The notes under the pieces are model-generated. The model was not told where the DNA came from. It made no database searches and worked only from the letters and a program-made list of their open reading frames with translations. From Paraburkholderia bannensis (GTDB taxonomy: Bacteria; Pseudomonadota; Gammaproteobacteria; Burkholderiales; Burkholderiaceae): 64,000 nucleotides of DNA. This document shows, piece by piece, positions 31,628-40,564 of the stretch. Numbering within the stretch: the first letter of the stretch is position 1; each line of letters starts with the position of its first letter. The stretch spans positions 523,310 to 587,309 of the forward strand of contig NZ_JACHBW010000002.1 of NCBI RefSeq assembly GCF_014200455.1, given 5' to 3'. A program made the translations under genes and the position numbers.

Positions 31628-32368
31628 ATGAAGCTTGGCGAGCGATTGGCGGTCGAGGCCGCAGGCACGGCATGGCTCGTGTTCGTGGGCTGCGCGAGTA
31701 CGGCGCTCAATACCAGCGCACCTGCGCAGGGCTGGAATGTCTTCGACATGGCCGCTGCCTTCGGCCTTGCGCAGGCCGTAGCGGCTTACGCGTGCGGCCG
31801 CGCATCCAGCGCCCACTTCAACCCCGCCGTCACGATCGGCTATGCCATTGCCGGGCGCTTTCCCACGCGCGACGTCGCCCCTTATATCGCCGCACAAACC
31901 GTTGGCGCGCTCGCGGGCGCCTCGCTGCTTGCGGTCGTTGCGAGCGGACGGCCCGGCTTCGATTTCATGGTTTCGGATTTCGGCAGCAACGGCTATGCGG
32001 AACATTCGCCAGGCGAGTATGCGTTCGGCGCCGTGCTCGCCGTCGAACTCACCATGACGTTCGCTTTCGTGCTCATCCACCTTGTGATGTCCGGCTCGGA
32101 ACGACGTCGCCGCGCAGCCCCGGCAGCGCTCGGCGCGTGCCTGACAGCGGTCAGTCTGATCGCGATTCCGGTCAGTAACGGCGGCATGAACCCGGCGCGC
32201 TCGACCGGGTGTGCGTTCTTCGTCGGCGACTGGGCGCTCGATCAACTGTGGCTATTCTGGGCCGCGCCGATGCTCGGCGGGATCGCCGCGGGCTGGCTTC
32301 ACCGTTATGCGACGCGCCGCCGTCGCCGTATTGCGCCCGGTTCGGGCGGCCCGTTCGGCGGAGCCTGA
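31628..32368 (+). CDS. Aquaporin, AqpZ-like with altered selectivity filter
   Basis: 246 residues, six membrane segments and two NPA loops, HFNPAVTIG and GGMNPARSTG. Its whole length aligns by eye with E. coli AqpZ, for example FGSNGYAEHSPG and WALDQLWLFW. At the aromatic/arginine filter Phe and Arg are kept, but AqpZ His174 and Thr183 correspond to Ser and Gly here. This suggests a wider pore than a strict water channel. Start at 31628 (MKLGERLAVEAAG), with AAGGGG upstream. The gene ends 8 bp before the hybrid kinase, so it is in the same transcription unit. Confidence 0.92.
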   Translation: MKLGERLAVEAAGTAWLVFVGCASTALNTSAPAQGWNVFDMAAAFGLAQAVAAYACGRASSAHFNPAVTIGYAIAGRFPTRDVAPYIAAQTVGALAGASLLAVVASGRPGFDFMVSDFGSNGYAEHSPGEYAFGAVLAVELTMTFAFVLIHLVMSGSERRRRAAPAALGACLTAVSLIAIPVSNGGMNPARSTGCAFFVGDWALDQLWLFWAAPMLGGIAAGWLHRYATRRRRRIAPGSGGPFGGA

Positions 32369-32376
32369 GCCGCTTC

Positions 32377-35300
32377 ATGAGCGCGCCGCCATGTGCCTCG
32401 CCGGTTGCCTTGCGGTCCACGCTGCGTGATTTCGCGCACGCGTGCGTGCTGTGCGTGATGATGGCGCTGGCATTGGCCGGTGTGCAGGTTCCGCGCCCGG
32501 CGTTGGCCGCGCAGACCGTCGCCTCGTCTGCGAGCGCGGGCGCAAAAACGGGCTCACAGACGGGCGCGCACACGGGCGCAAGCGGCTTGCCAGCCACATT
32601 GCGTGTCGGCATTGTCGCGGGCGGCTGGCCGCCGCTCGAATTTCTCGACGGCGACACGGTGAACGGTTTCAGCGCGGACTACCTGCGTCTGCTCGCAGGT
32701 CCTGGCGTGCGGCTCGTGCCGCAGGTCTATCCGGACATGAGCGCGCTGCTGGCGGGCGCTTGCGCCGCCGAAATCGATATCGTCATGAGCATCGCGCGCC
32801 TGCCGCAGCGCGAACGCTGCCTCGCCTTTACGGTGCCGTATCTGAGCGGCAACAGCGCGTTCGTCACGCGCATCGGCAGCGAGGCGTACGCGAATCCGGC
32901 GCAGCGTCTCGCGCACGCCCGCATCGCCGTCGAACGCGGCTATGCGCTAGAAACGATCCTGCGCAAGCGCTTCGCGCAAGCCGATATCGTCGTGTTCCCG
33001 GATACCCGCGCCGCGCTGCTCGCACTCGCCCAGGGGCGCGCCGACGTCTATGCCGGATTTGCTCCGGTCGTGCATTACCTGCTTTCTCTCGCTGCCTGGC
33101 GTGGGCTGCGCGTCGCCTACGAGGAAGGCTATACGGTGCGCGAACTGCGCTTTGGCGTGCCGCTCGCGAGGCAGGCGTTGCGTGACCAGTTGAACGTCGC
33201 GGCGGGCGGCGTGCGGCCAGCGGCTGCGGCCGCGCTGCGCGTGCGCTGGCTGGGCAGCGGAGCCGACCCGGGCCGCGAGGCGCACAGCGACGGCCCGCGC
33301 GCCTCGCCGCTCGTGCTCGATCCGGCCGAGCGCGCATGGCTGCATTCGCTGCCGCCCTTGAAAGTGGGCTTCGATCCGGCATGGCAGCCGTTCATCTTCA
33401 CGAGCGGGCACAACCGCACCACGGGTATGTCGAACGACTATCTCGACTATCTGGCCCGCGCGCTTGGCGTTGCCTTCGAGCGCGTGCCCGTTGCGAAATG
33501 GGGGGATGCCGACGCCGCCTTGCGGCGCGGCGATCTGGCGATGCTGGCCTCAGCGGGGGGCGATGGCGGCCTGAGTCCCGACACTCTTTACACGCGCGCG
33601 ATCGAACACTATCCGCTCGTGATCGTGGGCCGCCGCGACGAGCCGATGGCGCGCGATGCGCGCGAACTCGCCAATCGGCGCATCGTGCTCGCGCCGCATG
33701 CGCCATCGGCGCAGCAGTTGTTCGGCGACGCGCTTCCGGTGCGCGTCGAACGCGCCGTAACGCTCGATGCGGGTCTCGCCCAGGTCCAGCGCGGCGACGC
33801 CGATCTGCTGGTGGGCAACGCCGCTGCGCTTGATGCACCGCTGAGCCGTCAATATCTCGAATCGCTGAAAGTGGTCGGCGCGTCAGGCACCGACGAATCG
33901 ACAACCTTCGCGGTGCGCCGCGATCTTGCTCCGCTCAATGCGCTGATCGATCGCGCGTTGGACGCGATGTCGCCCGTCGAACAGCAGGAAATCCGCAATC
34001 GCTGGACGGCCGCCGCGCTCGAGCGCCGTGGTGGCTGGAGCATGAACGCGCTGCGGCTGCTGCCTTTCGTGATCGCCTTCGGCGTGGTGCTTCTCGTGAC
34101 GCTGCGCGCCTACATTCTGTTGCAGCGGGAGATGCGCGGGCGACGCCGCGCGGAGCAGGTGCTGGCGAGGCAGGTCGAACTGCAGGACACCATGACGGAG
34201 ATGATCCCGTACCCGCTCGGCGCGCGGGATCTGGAAAACCGCTATCTGGCGGTGAATCGTGCCTATGAGGAGATGACCGGCCTGCAGCGCGGCGAGGTAC
34301 TGGGCCGCACCGGCGCGGCGGTGGCCGCATGGGGCGAGGAAAACAGCCGCCGCGTGGATGCGCTGTACGCAAAAACGATCGACGAAGGTGAGAGCCAGCG
34401 GGTCGAATTCGTGTTCGACGCGCCAGTTGGGCAGGGCGTGCCGGAGGGCGGCCGGCGGCATGGCATCTTCTGGACGCGCCTGTGCCGCGACGCTCGCAAT
34501 GCGCCGTACTGCGTGCTGGGCACGATGATCGACATCACCGATATCCGTCGCGCCGAAATGCGCGCGCGCGCGTCCGAGCGGCTGCTCTCGGATGTCACGG
34601 GGTCGCTTCCGGCGATCGTGTTCCAGCTGCGGCGCAGCGCCAACGGGCAGTACACCTTCCCCTACCTTGGCGGCGATACGCAACGTCTGCTCGGCGAAGC
34701 GGCCACGCAACTCATGCGCACCCGCGTGCAGGATCTGTCGCGCGTGCATCGCGGCGATCGCGCGCGGCTTGCGGCGGCGCTCGAACGATCGGCACGCCTG
34801 CTTGCGCCGGTCAACGTCGAATTCCGTTTTCACGGCGCCACCGGGCTGCTGTGGGCGCGCGCGGAGTTCATGCCGCGCCGCGCCGAAGGCGGCGTGGTCG
34901 TGTGGAGCGGCTACGCCGTGGACGCCAACGTCGAACACACCCGTGCGGCCGAGCTGTCGCGCGCTCGCGATCTGGCCGAAGCCGCCTCGCGCGCGAAAGA
35001 CGACTTTCTCGCCATGATGAGCCACGAAATCCGCACGCCGATGAATGGCGTGCTCGGTCTCGTGGAGGTGTTGGAGCGCACGCCGCTCAATCCCGACCAG
35101 ACGCAGATGGTCGGCATGGTGCAGGAATCGGCGGGCGCGCTGCTACAGATCCTCGACGATCTGCTCGATTATTCGAAGATCCAGGCGGGGCGGCTGGTGA
35201 TCGGTTCCGAGCCGTTCAATGTGCGCGAACTGGTCGATAGCGCCGTCGGCTTGCTGGCGGGACGCGCGCACGAAAAGGGCCTCAAGGTGCGCGTGGACGT

Positions 35301-37083
35301 CGGCGCGGGCGTGGCTGCGCAGTTGCGCGGCGACAGCGTGCGGCTGCGGCAGATTCTCTTCAATCTGCTCAGTAATGCGATCAAGTTCACGCCGCATGGC
35401 GAGGTCAATGTGACGGTGTCCGCGAGCGCGGTGGATGGCATTGCTGGCGGGGCCCGAGGGCAGCGCCAGAGCCTGTCGATTTCCGTCGCCGATACCGGCA
35501 TCGGCATCGCCCAGCAAGCTCAGGCGCAGTTGTTCGAGCCCTTCGTGCAGGCAGAAACGTCGACGACGCGGCGCTTTGGCGGCACGGGGCTGGGACTCAC
35601 GATCTGCCGCAAGCTGGCGGCGCTGATGGGCGGCAGGCTCGAACTGCGCAGTGAGATTGACCGCGGCACCTGCATGACGCTCCATATCGAATTGCCCGTC
35701 GAGACGCTGACGAGCGACGCGGACGGCCTGCGCGGCAAGCGCGCGATTGTGCTGTGCGACGACGTGCCGGTTGCCGAAGCATTGATGCACCTTGGCGTGG
35801 CGCTTGGCATGAAGATGTCGCGCATCGGGGCGACGCAGTCGACGCAATCGAAGCCATCTAAGCAACCGAAGCAATCGAAGCAATCGAGGCAACCGAAAAA
35901 AGCGGGGCAGGTGCCTGCCGGGCAGCGCTCCGAACTGCAGGCGCTGCGCAAGCTGGCGCAGCGAGGCGATGTCGACCTCGTGTTCGCGGTGGAGGCGTTG
36001 GCTGGCGAACTTGTCGATCTGCGCGTGCCGGTTATCCGCCTGACCGAAAACCCCAAGCCCAGCGGTTATCGGGTGGCGGAAAGCGGTGTGCGCGTGAGCG
36101 TCAACCCGCTTTCCTGGCACGGACTAGGCGCCGCCTGTGCCATGGCGATTGCCGGCCTGCCCGCGATGGCGGCGCGCCCCGCCGCTCCCGCCGAAGCGGC
36201 GCTGGTTGCCCCCGGGCGCGAAAGGGAATGCGCGGCGGGCCGACTGATCCTGGTTGCCGAAGATCATCCCGTGAATCAGGAACTGATCCGGCATCAGCTT
36301 GCGCTGCTGGGTTTCGCCTGCGATGTGGTCGACGATGGCGCGCAGGCGCTGGAGGCGCTCAGGCGCACGCGCTATGGCTGCCTCATCACCGATTGCCATA
36401 TGCCGAACGTCTCGGGCTACGACCTCGCGCGCAGCGTGCGTGAAATGGAGTTCAAGCGGGATCGGCGCGAGGGTCCGACGCTGGTCAACACGGCGCGCCT
36501 GCCCATTCTGGGCATCACGGCAAACACCGCTCCCGAAAACCTGCGCCTGTGCCGCGAAGCCGGTATGGACGATTGCCTGATCAAGCCCACGCGCGTGGCG
36601 ACGCTGCGCGAGCATCTGGCGCGCTGGTTCGGCGCGGAGAACGCTCATCGTGTGGCGCTGGAGGGGGGTGAAGGACGCAGCGCGGGAGAGGAGCAAGGCA
36701 GCATCGGCGGCACGGCGGCAGTCAACGAAATTGCGCGCGAGGGCGAGCCGCTCGATCTCGCGCACATGATCCAGGTGTGGGGCAGCGAAGCGACGGTGAA
36801 GACGCTGCTTGGTTCGTTCGTGAGCGCGGTGCGCGAGGATATCGACTCGCTGCCGGCCTTGCTGGAGGTCGTTGAAGTAGCGCGTCTACGCGAATGGCAT
36901 CATCGGCTCGCGGGCGCCGTGGGCGTGCTGCAGTATCCGGCGCTGCTCGCCGTGCTCGAAACCTATCGCCGTCATATGAACTGTCATACGCCACAGCAAC
37001 TGCGCGAAGAAGGCTTCGCGCTGATGCGAACCTGTCACGCCATGCTCGATGGCATCGAACAGCAGGCCGCGCTATTGCCGTGA
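32377..37083 (+). CDS. BvgS/EvgS-type unorthodox hybrid sensor histidine kinase
   Basis: 1568 residues from ATG 32377. The order is: signal or membrane segment (about 15-45); two periplasmic substrate-binding-protein (Venus flytrap) domains (about 70-290 and 325-550); membrane segment (559-583); two PAS domains (about 598-728 and 735-870); HisKA with His883 in MMSHEIRTP; HATPase with NLLSNAIKFT, DTGIGI and GTGLGL. A degenerate receiver (about 1119-1255) follows. It lacks the phosphoacceptor Asp and is interrupted by a Ser/Lys/Gln tripeptide repeat (1152-1175). Then come an intact receiver with Asp1339 and a C-terminal HPt with His1509 in HHRLAGAVG. It should relay phosphate H-D-H to the upstream regulators. 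The ligand is unknown. Confidence 0.94.
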   Translation: MSAPPCASPVALRSTLRDFAHACVLCVMMALALAGVQVPRPALAAQTVASSASAGAKTGSQTGAHTGASGLPATLRVGIVAGGWPPLEFLDGDTVNGFSADYLRLLAGPGVRLVPQVYPDMSALLAGACAAEIDIVMSIARLPQRERCLAFTVPYLSGNSAFVTRIGSEAYANPAQRLAHARIAVERGYALETILRKRFAQADIVVFPDTRAALLALAQGRADVYAGFAPVVHYLLSLAAWRGLRVAYEEGYTVRELRFGVPLARQALRDQLNVAAGGVRPAAAAALRVRWLGSGADPGREAHSDGPRASPLVLDPAERAWLHSLPPLKVGFDPAWQPFIFTSGHNRTTGMSNDYLDYLARALGVAFERVPVAKWGDADAALRRGDLAMLASAGGDGGLSPDTLYTRAIEHYPLVIVGRRDEPMARDARELANRRIVLAPHAPSAQQLFGDALPVRVERAVTLDAGLAQVQRGDADLLVGNAAALDAPLSRQYLESLKVVGASGTDESTTFAVRRDLAPLNALIDRALDAMSPVEQQEIRNRWTAAALERRGGWSMNALRLLPFVIAFGVVLLVTLRAYILLQREMRGRRRAEQVLARQVELQDTMTEMIPYPLGARDLENRYLAVNRAYEEMTGLQRGEVLGRTGAAVAAWGEENSRRVDALYAKTIDEGESQRVEFVFDAPVGQGVPEGGRRHGIFWTRLCRDARNAPYCVLGTMIDITDIRRAEMRARASERLLSDVTGSLPAIVFQLRRSANGQYTFPYLGGDTQRLLGEAATQLMRTRVQDLSRVHRGDRARLAAALERSARLLAPVNVEFRFHGATGLLWARAEFMPRRAEGGVVVWSGYAVDANVEHTRAAELSRARDLAEAASRAKDDFLAMMSHEIRTPMNGVLGLVEVLERTPLNPDQTQMVGMVQESAGALLQILDDLLDYSKIQAGRLVIGSEPFNVRELVDSAVGLLAGRAHEKGLKVRVDVGAGVAAQLRGDSVRLRQILFNLLSNAIKFTPHGEVNVTVSASAVDGIAGGARGQRQSLSISVADTGIGIAQQAQAQLFEPFVQAETSTTRRFGGTGLGLTICRKLAALMGGRLELRSEIDRGTCMTLHIELPVETLTSDADGLRGKRAIVLCDDVPVAEALMHLGVALGMKMSRIGATQSTQSKPSKQPKQSKQSRQPKKAGQVPAGQRSELQALRKLAQRGDVDLVFAVEALAGELVDLRVPVIRLTENPKPSGYRVAESGVRVSVNPLSWHGLGAACAMAIAGLPAMAARPAAPAEAALVAPGRERECAAGRLILVAEDHPVNQELIRHQLALLGFACDVVDDGAQALEALRRTRYGCLITDCHMPNVSGYDLARSVREMEFKRDRREGPTLVNTARLPILGITANTAPENLRLCREAGMDDCLIKPTRVATLREHLARWFGAENAHRVALEGGEGRSAGEEQGSIGGTAAVNEIAREGEPLDLAHMIQVWGSEATVKTLLGSFVSAVREDIDSLPALLEVVEVARLREWHHRLAGAVGVLQYPALLAVLETYRRHMNCHTPQQLREEGFALMRTCHAMLDGIEQQAALLP
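35831..35902 (+). repeat. Degenerate 9-bp tandem repeat inside the hybrid kinase gene
   Basis: Eight degenerate copies of a unit like CGAAGCAAT run in frame and encode S/P-K-Q tripeptides within the pseudo-receiver. Two copies (35867-35884) are identical. Length changes would be in frame, so this could vary linker length without breaking the gene. Confidence 0.75.
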
Positions 37084-37208
37084 CGCCTGTTCGTGCCCGC
37101 GCTTCACTCAAGATGATCCGAAGATGGCGCGAAACTGGCAGCTCTGTCAGATACCGGAAAAAGTCGGCGAGCGCGCGATAAAAAGGGGAAAAACAGGCGA
37201 AAAACAGG

Positions 37209-37235
37209 CAAAAAAAACGCGGCCGGAGCCGCGTT
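37209..37235 (-). terminator. Intrinsic terminator for the LysR gene
   Basis: On the minus strand AACGCGGC and GCCGCGTT pair across a 4-base loop and are followed by a run of T. It lies about 90 bp past the LysR stop. On the plus strand no T run follows, so it would not end the kinase transcript efficiently. Confidence 0.75.
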
Positions 37236-37324
37236 CAAGCTTGGAGACCCTTCGATGAAGAGTCACTTCTCGCAAGACGAAGCATAGTTCGCGAGCCTCC
37301 AAAAATCGAGATAAAAACGATCAA

Positions 37325-38287
37325 TTAACTATTACACGTTGTGCTGATAATCGCCTGGCGCGTGACTTCGTTCTGCCGAAACCAGTCCACCGTGAAATCG
37401 ACGAACGAACGTGTTTTTGCCGGAACGTGGCGGCGGCCGGGATAGACCAGCGAGAGTTCCTTGTCTGCGTCGCGGATTTCATAACCGGCAAGCACGCGCT
37501 TGAGCGCGCCTTGCGCGAGATCGGCGGCCACCTGAATGGCCGGCAGGATCGTGATGCCCATGTCCGCGAGCGCCGCCTGCCGCAGCATTGCCGAGTTGTT
37601 GACGGCGTAGACCGGTTCGATCCGCACGGGCACGCGCGCGCCACTGGCGTCGTCGAAATGCCATTCGTTGCCGTGAATGTCCGCCGACGGTGCGAGCAGC
37701 GTGTGTTGCGCAAGTTCCGCTGGATGCAAGGGGGCGCGATGCGCGGCCAGATAGGCGGGCGAGGCTACGGCAACCGGTGCGACGCTCACGAGCGGACGCC
37801 GGATCAGCGTGCCGCCGCTCACCTGGCGCGGCGCGACGATTCCCACGTCGAAGCCTTCTTCGATGAGATCGACGGGGCGATGCAACAGCGTGAGGGTGAG
37901 ACGCACCAGACCGAAAGTGGCGAGATATTGCCGGAGCAGCGGCGTGAGGCCGTGCAGCGAAAACGACGCATGTGCCACCACGCGCAAGGTGCCCGAAGGC
38001 ACCGAGACGCCGTGCGCGATCTGTGTTTCGGCGCGTTCGAGATCCTCCAGGACTTGCCGACACGTCTGAGCGTAGCTGCTGCCCGCTTCGGTTAGCGAAA
38101 TACTGCGCGTGTTGCGATTGATGAGCCGCGTATTGAGATGCGCTTCAAGCAGCGCGATGTAACGCGTGACCACGGCATTCGACATGTTGAGGCTGGCGGC
38201 GGCGCGGCCAAACGAACCGTTATCCGCAACGCTCACGAATACGCGCATGGCCTGCAGCTGATTGATGGTCTTGGGACGCGTCGACAT
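37325..38287 (-). CDS. LysR-family transcriptional regulator
   Basis: 320 residues. The HTH lies near residues 10-68 (MRVFVSVADNGSFGRAAASL, NMSNAVVTRYIALLE) and the effector domain follows; the class resembles the DhcR/PerR-like group common in Burkholderia. It is divergent from the porin gene, with a 426-bp gap. Regulation of the porin is possible but not shown. Confidence 0.91.
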   Translation of the reverse strand: MSTRPKTINQLQAMRVFVSVADNGSFGRAAASLNMSNAVVTRYIALLEAHLNTRLINRNTRSISLTEAGSSYAQTCRQVLEDLERAETQIAHGVSVPSGTLRVVAHASFSLHGLTPLLRQYLATFGLVRLTLTLLHRPVDLIEEGFDVGIVAPRQVSGGTLIRRPLVSVAPVAVASPAYLAAHRAPLHPAELAQHTLLAPSADIHGNEWHFDDASGARVPVRIEPVYAVNNSAMLRQAALADMGITILPAIQVAADLAQGALKRVLAGYEIRDADKELSLVYPGRRHVPAKTRSFVDFTVDWFRQNEVTRQAIISTTCNS

Positions 38288-38713
38288 GACATGCAGCAGC
38301 GCGGCAAAGCGCCGTTGTCCAGAAAGTGAATGGCGAGAGTCGCCGGATAGTACCGGTACGAACAGGCGCAGTTAATAGGATGCGTCTTAATCCATCGCTG
38401 TCCTGAAATTTGTGCGTTGCATTGTGACAACGATATATCGGGATAGGTTTTCGCGGGCGGATTGAATCTGAAAATTTGAGATTGATTGAACGCGTTATGC
38501 ATCAAGCCATTGCGCGTTTCACGACGACACTATTCGACTTCTTCGAAAAGCTTTTTGTGCCGCTGCGGGATGGCCGCGCTAAAAGTGATGCCAATAAACT
38601 TCGGCTTGCAAATTAAAGCGGCGTCGTGTTTGCGACGTGGGACACGGCGCGCCAGCGTACTGCCGGCGAATGTGTACACCCCGGCAAAATTGTTTTACAC
38701 CGAAGGAATCGTT
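38288..38713. other. Divergent region between LysR gene and porin
   Basis: 426 bases, A/T-richer than the surroundings and without genes. CGATATATCG (38431-38440) is a perfect 10-bp palindrome, preceded by TTGTGACAA (38423-38431), in the LysR-proximal half. The porin start has GAAGGAATCGTT before its ATG. No convincing sigma-70 pair was identified for the porin. Confidence 0.45.
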
Positions 38714-39829
38714 ATGAAAAAGAGTCTGGTTATCGCGGCCGCAGTCGCGGCTACTTTCGCATCGGCGTCGTATGCACAAAGCAGCGTGACGCTCTACGGC
38801 GTCGTCGATGCCGGTTTCACCTATACGACCAACATCGGCGGCAAGGCTGACTACGCCATGACGAGCGGCAACGTTCAGGCAAGCCGTTGGGGCCTGCGCG
38901 GCGTTGAGGACCTGGGCGGCGGGCTCAAGGCGATCTTCACCCTCGAAAGCGGTTTTGACGTCATGAACGGCAGGCAGAATGGCAGCCTGTTCAATCGTCA
39001 ATCGTATGTCGGTCTGTCGCAGGCGCAATACGGCACGGTGACGTTCGGCCGCCAGTTTGACTCGGTGGTCGACTACGTTGGTCCGCTGACCGCGGTCGGC
39101 ACCTGGGGCGGCACCTACATGGCGCACGTGCTCGACAACGACAACGGTAACGCCACCTTCTCGCTCAACAACGCTGTCAAGTACACGAGCGGCAACCTCT
39201 CGGGCTTCCAGTTCGGCGGCGCGTATGCGTTCTCGAACCAGGCTGGCGGCTTCGCCAACAACCGCGCTTACAGCGCAGGTATGAGCTACAACTACGGCGG
39301 CCTGCGTCTGGGCGCTGCCTACCTGCAGGCGCAAGGCCTCGACCGCGGCAATGCGGGTGGCGCGATCGTCGGCGCACCGCTCGTCGGCGCGATCAACGAT
39401 ACGTATCGCCAGCGCACTTGGGGTGCCGGCGCAAGCTACGCCTACGGCCCGATGGTCGGCGGCGTGGTCTTCACGCAGTCGCGTCTGAGCGCAAGCAACA
39501 ATGCCGCGCGCTTCAACAACATCGAAGCCAACGTGCGTTACAACCTGACGCCGGCGCTGGCCATCGGCGGTATGTACACGTACACGAACGCGCTTGGCAA
39601 CGCCATCGACTCGGGCACGGGTAGCCGCTCGGCGCACTGGAACCAGTTCGGCCTGCAAGCCGACTACGCGCTGTCGAAGCGCACCGACGTCTACCTCGAA
39701 GGCGTGGGCGTGTGGGGCGCAGGCCAAAATGCAGTTGGCCTGACGGAAGTCGGCTACACCTCGGACGGCGGTATCTCGTCGTCGAAGAACCAGGGCATCG
39801 TCTCGACGGGTATCCGTCACCGCTTCTAA
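38714..39829 (+). CDS. Gram-negative porin (Burkholderia OpcP/Omp38-like)
   Basis: 371 residues. Signal peptide MKKSLVIAAAVAATFASASYA is followed by QSSVTLYGVVDAGFTY, the standard start of betaproteobacterial trimeric general porins. The C-terminus RHRF ends with the Phe recognised by the BAM complex. Loop motifs such as RQSYVGLSQAQYGTVTFGRQFD fit a 16-strand barrel. It mediates diffusion of small solutes across the outer membrane. The longer open frame upstream is ignored because the signal peptide fixes the start. Confidence 0.96.
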   Translation: MKKSLVIAAAVAATFASASYAQSSVTLYGVVDAGFTYTTNIGGKADYAMTSGNVQASRWGLRGVEDLGGGLKAIFTLESGFDVMNGRQNGSLFNRQSYVGLSQAQYGTVTFGRQFDSVVDYVGPLTAVGTWGGTYMAHVLDNDNGNATFSLNNAVKYTSGNLSGFQFGGAYAFSNQAGGFANNRAYSAGMSYNYGGLRLGAAYLQAQGLDRGNAGGAIVGAPLVGAINDTYRQRTWGAGASYAYGPMVGGVVFTQSRLSASNNAARFNNIEANVRYNLTPALAIGGMYTYTNALGNAIDSGTGSRSAHWNQFGLQADYALSKRTDVYLEGVGVWGAGQNAVGLTEVGYTSDGGISSSKNQGIVSTGIRHRF

Positions 39830-39910
39830 TCGGAGCGCATCGTGCGGCCGGGCATCGAATCGGGCCGCACACGAAGCTGGGTAGCAAAGTAGAAGGTAGT
39901 ACTTGGGTTC

Positions 39911-39938
39911 AGAGCGCCGTTCGCGGCGCTCTTTTTTT
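39911..39938 (+). terminator. Intrinsic terminator after the porin
   Basis: AGAGCGCCG-TTCG-CGGCGCTCT with a run of seven T: a 9-bp stem capped by the stable UUCG tetraloop, as expected for a highly expressed porin. Confidence 0.93.
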
Positions 39939-40111
39939 GCCTGCGTTTTACCGGGATATTCCCAGCGTTGCGCCGCGAGAGGCAACGACGCTGCAAACGT
40001 CATCGGCGGATTTGCTCTAGCATGTGGCTACGCGACTGCGGCCGGGGAATCCTTTCAGTTAGTCCTTTCGGTTTGCTCTGGTGCGGCGCGTCACAACAAC
40101 GGAGAAATCCC

Positions 40112-40546
40112 ATGAAAGCGCTTCGCCCGCTCCAGCTTGCTCTCGCTCTGTGTGTCCTCGCTTCCGGCGCGGCCTTCGCCGATACCGTCGCGCTCAAGGC
40201 GGATCTCGAACCGTCCAGTGAAGTGCCGCCGCGTGTGAGTCACGGCCACGGCATGCTCAACGCCACCTTCGACACCTCCAGCAAATCGCTGAACTGGACT
40301 GTCACTTATGAAGGCCTGTCGACGCCGGTGACGGCCGCGCACTTCCACGGTCCCGCGCCGGTTGGCCAGAATGCGGGCGTGCAGGTGCCGATTCCCAAGG
40401 GCGAACTGGCGAGTCCGATCAAAGGCAGCGCCACGCTCAACGACAAGCAGGTCACCGATCTGATGGCCGGCCAGTGGTACTTCAACGTGCACACGCAACA
40501 GAATCCGTCGGGCGAGATTCGCGGTCAGGTTTTGCCGGCGAACTGA
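40112..40546 (+). CDS. CHRD-domain secreted protein
   Basis: 144 residues. Signal peptide MKALRPLQLALALCVLASGAAFA; the mature part is one CHRD (chordin-like) domain with LEPSSEVPP, AAHFHGPAPVGQNAGV and WYFNVHTQQNPSGEIRGQV. Bacterial CHRD proteins are exported and of unknown function. GGAGAAATCCC precedes the start. It may be co-transcribed with the esterase 18 bp downstream. Confidence 0.9.
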   Translation: MKALRPLQLALALCVLASGAAFADTVALKADLEPSSEVPPRVSHGHGMLNATFDTSSKSLNWTVTYEGLSTPVTAAHFHGPAPVGQNAGVQVPIPKGELASPIKGSATLNDKQVTDLMAGQWYFNVHTQQNPSGEIRGQVLPAN

Positions 40547-40564
40547 TCGCCGGCGAGCCGATTC

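Noticed and set aside
37247..37288. Very short open frame after the hybrid kinase
   Set aside because: About ten codons, no ribosome site and no similarity; more likely spacer sequence.
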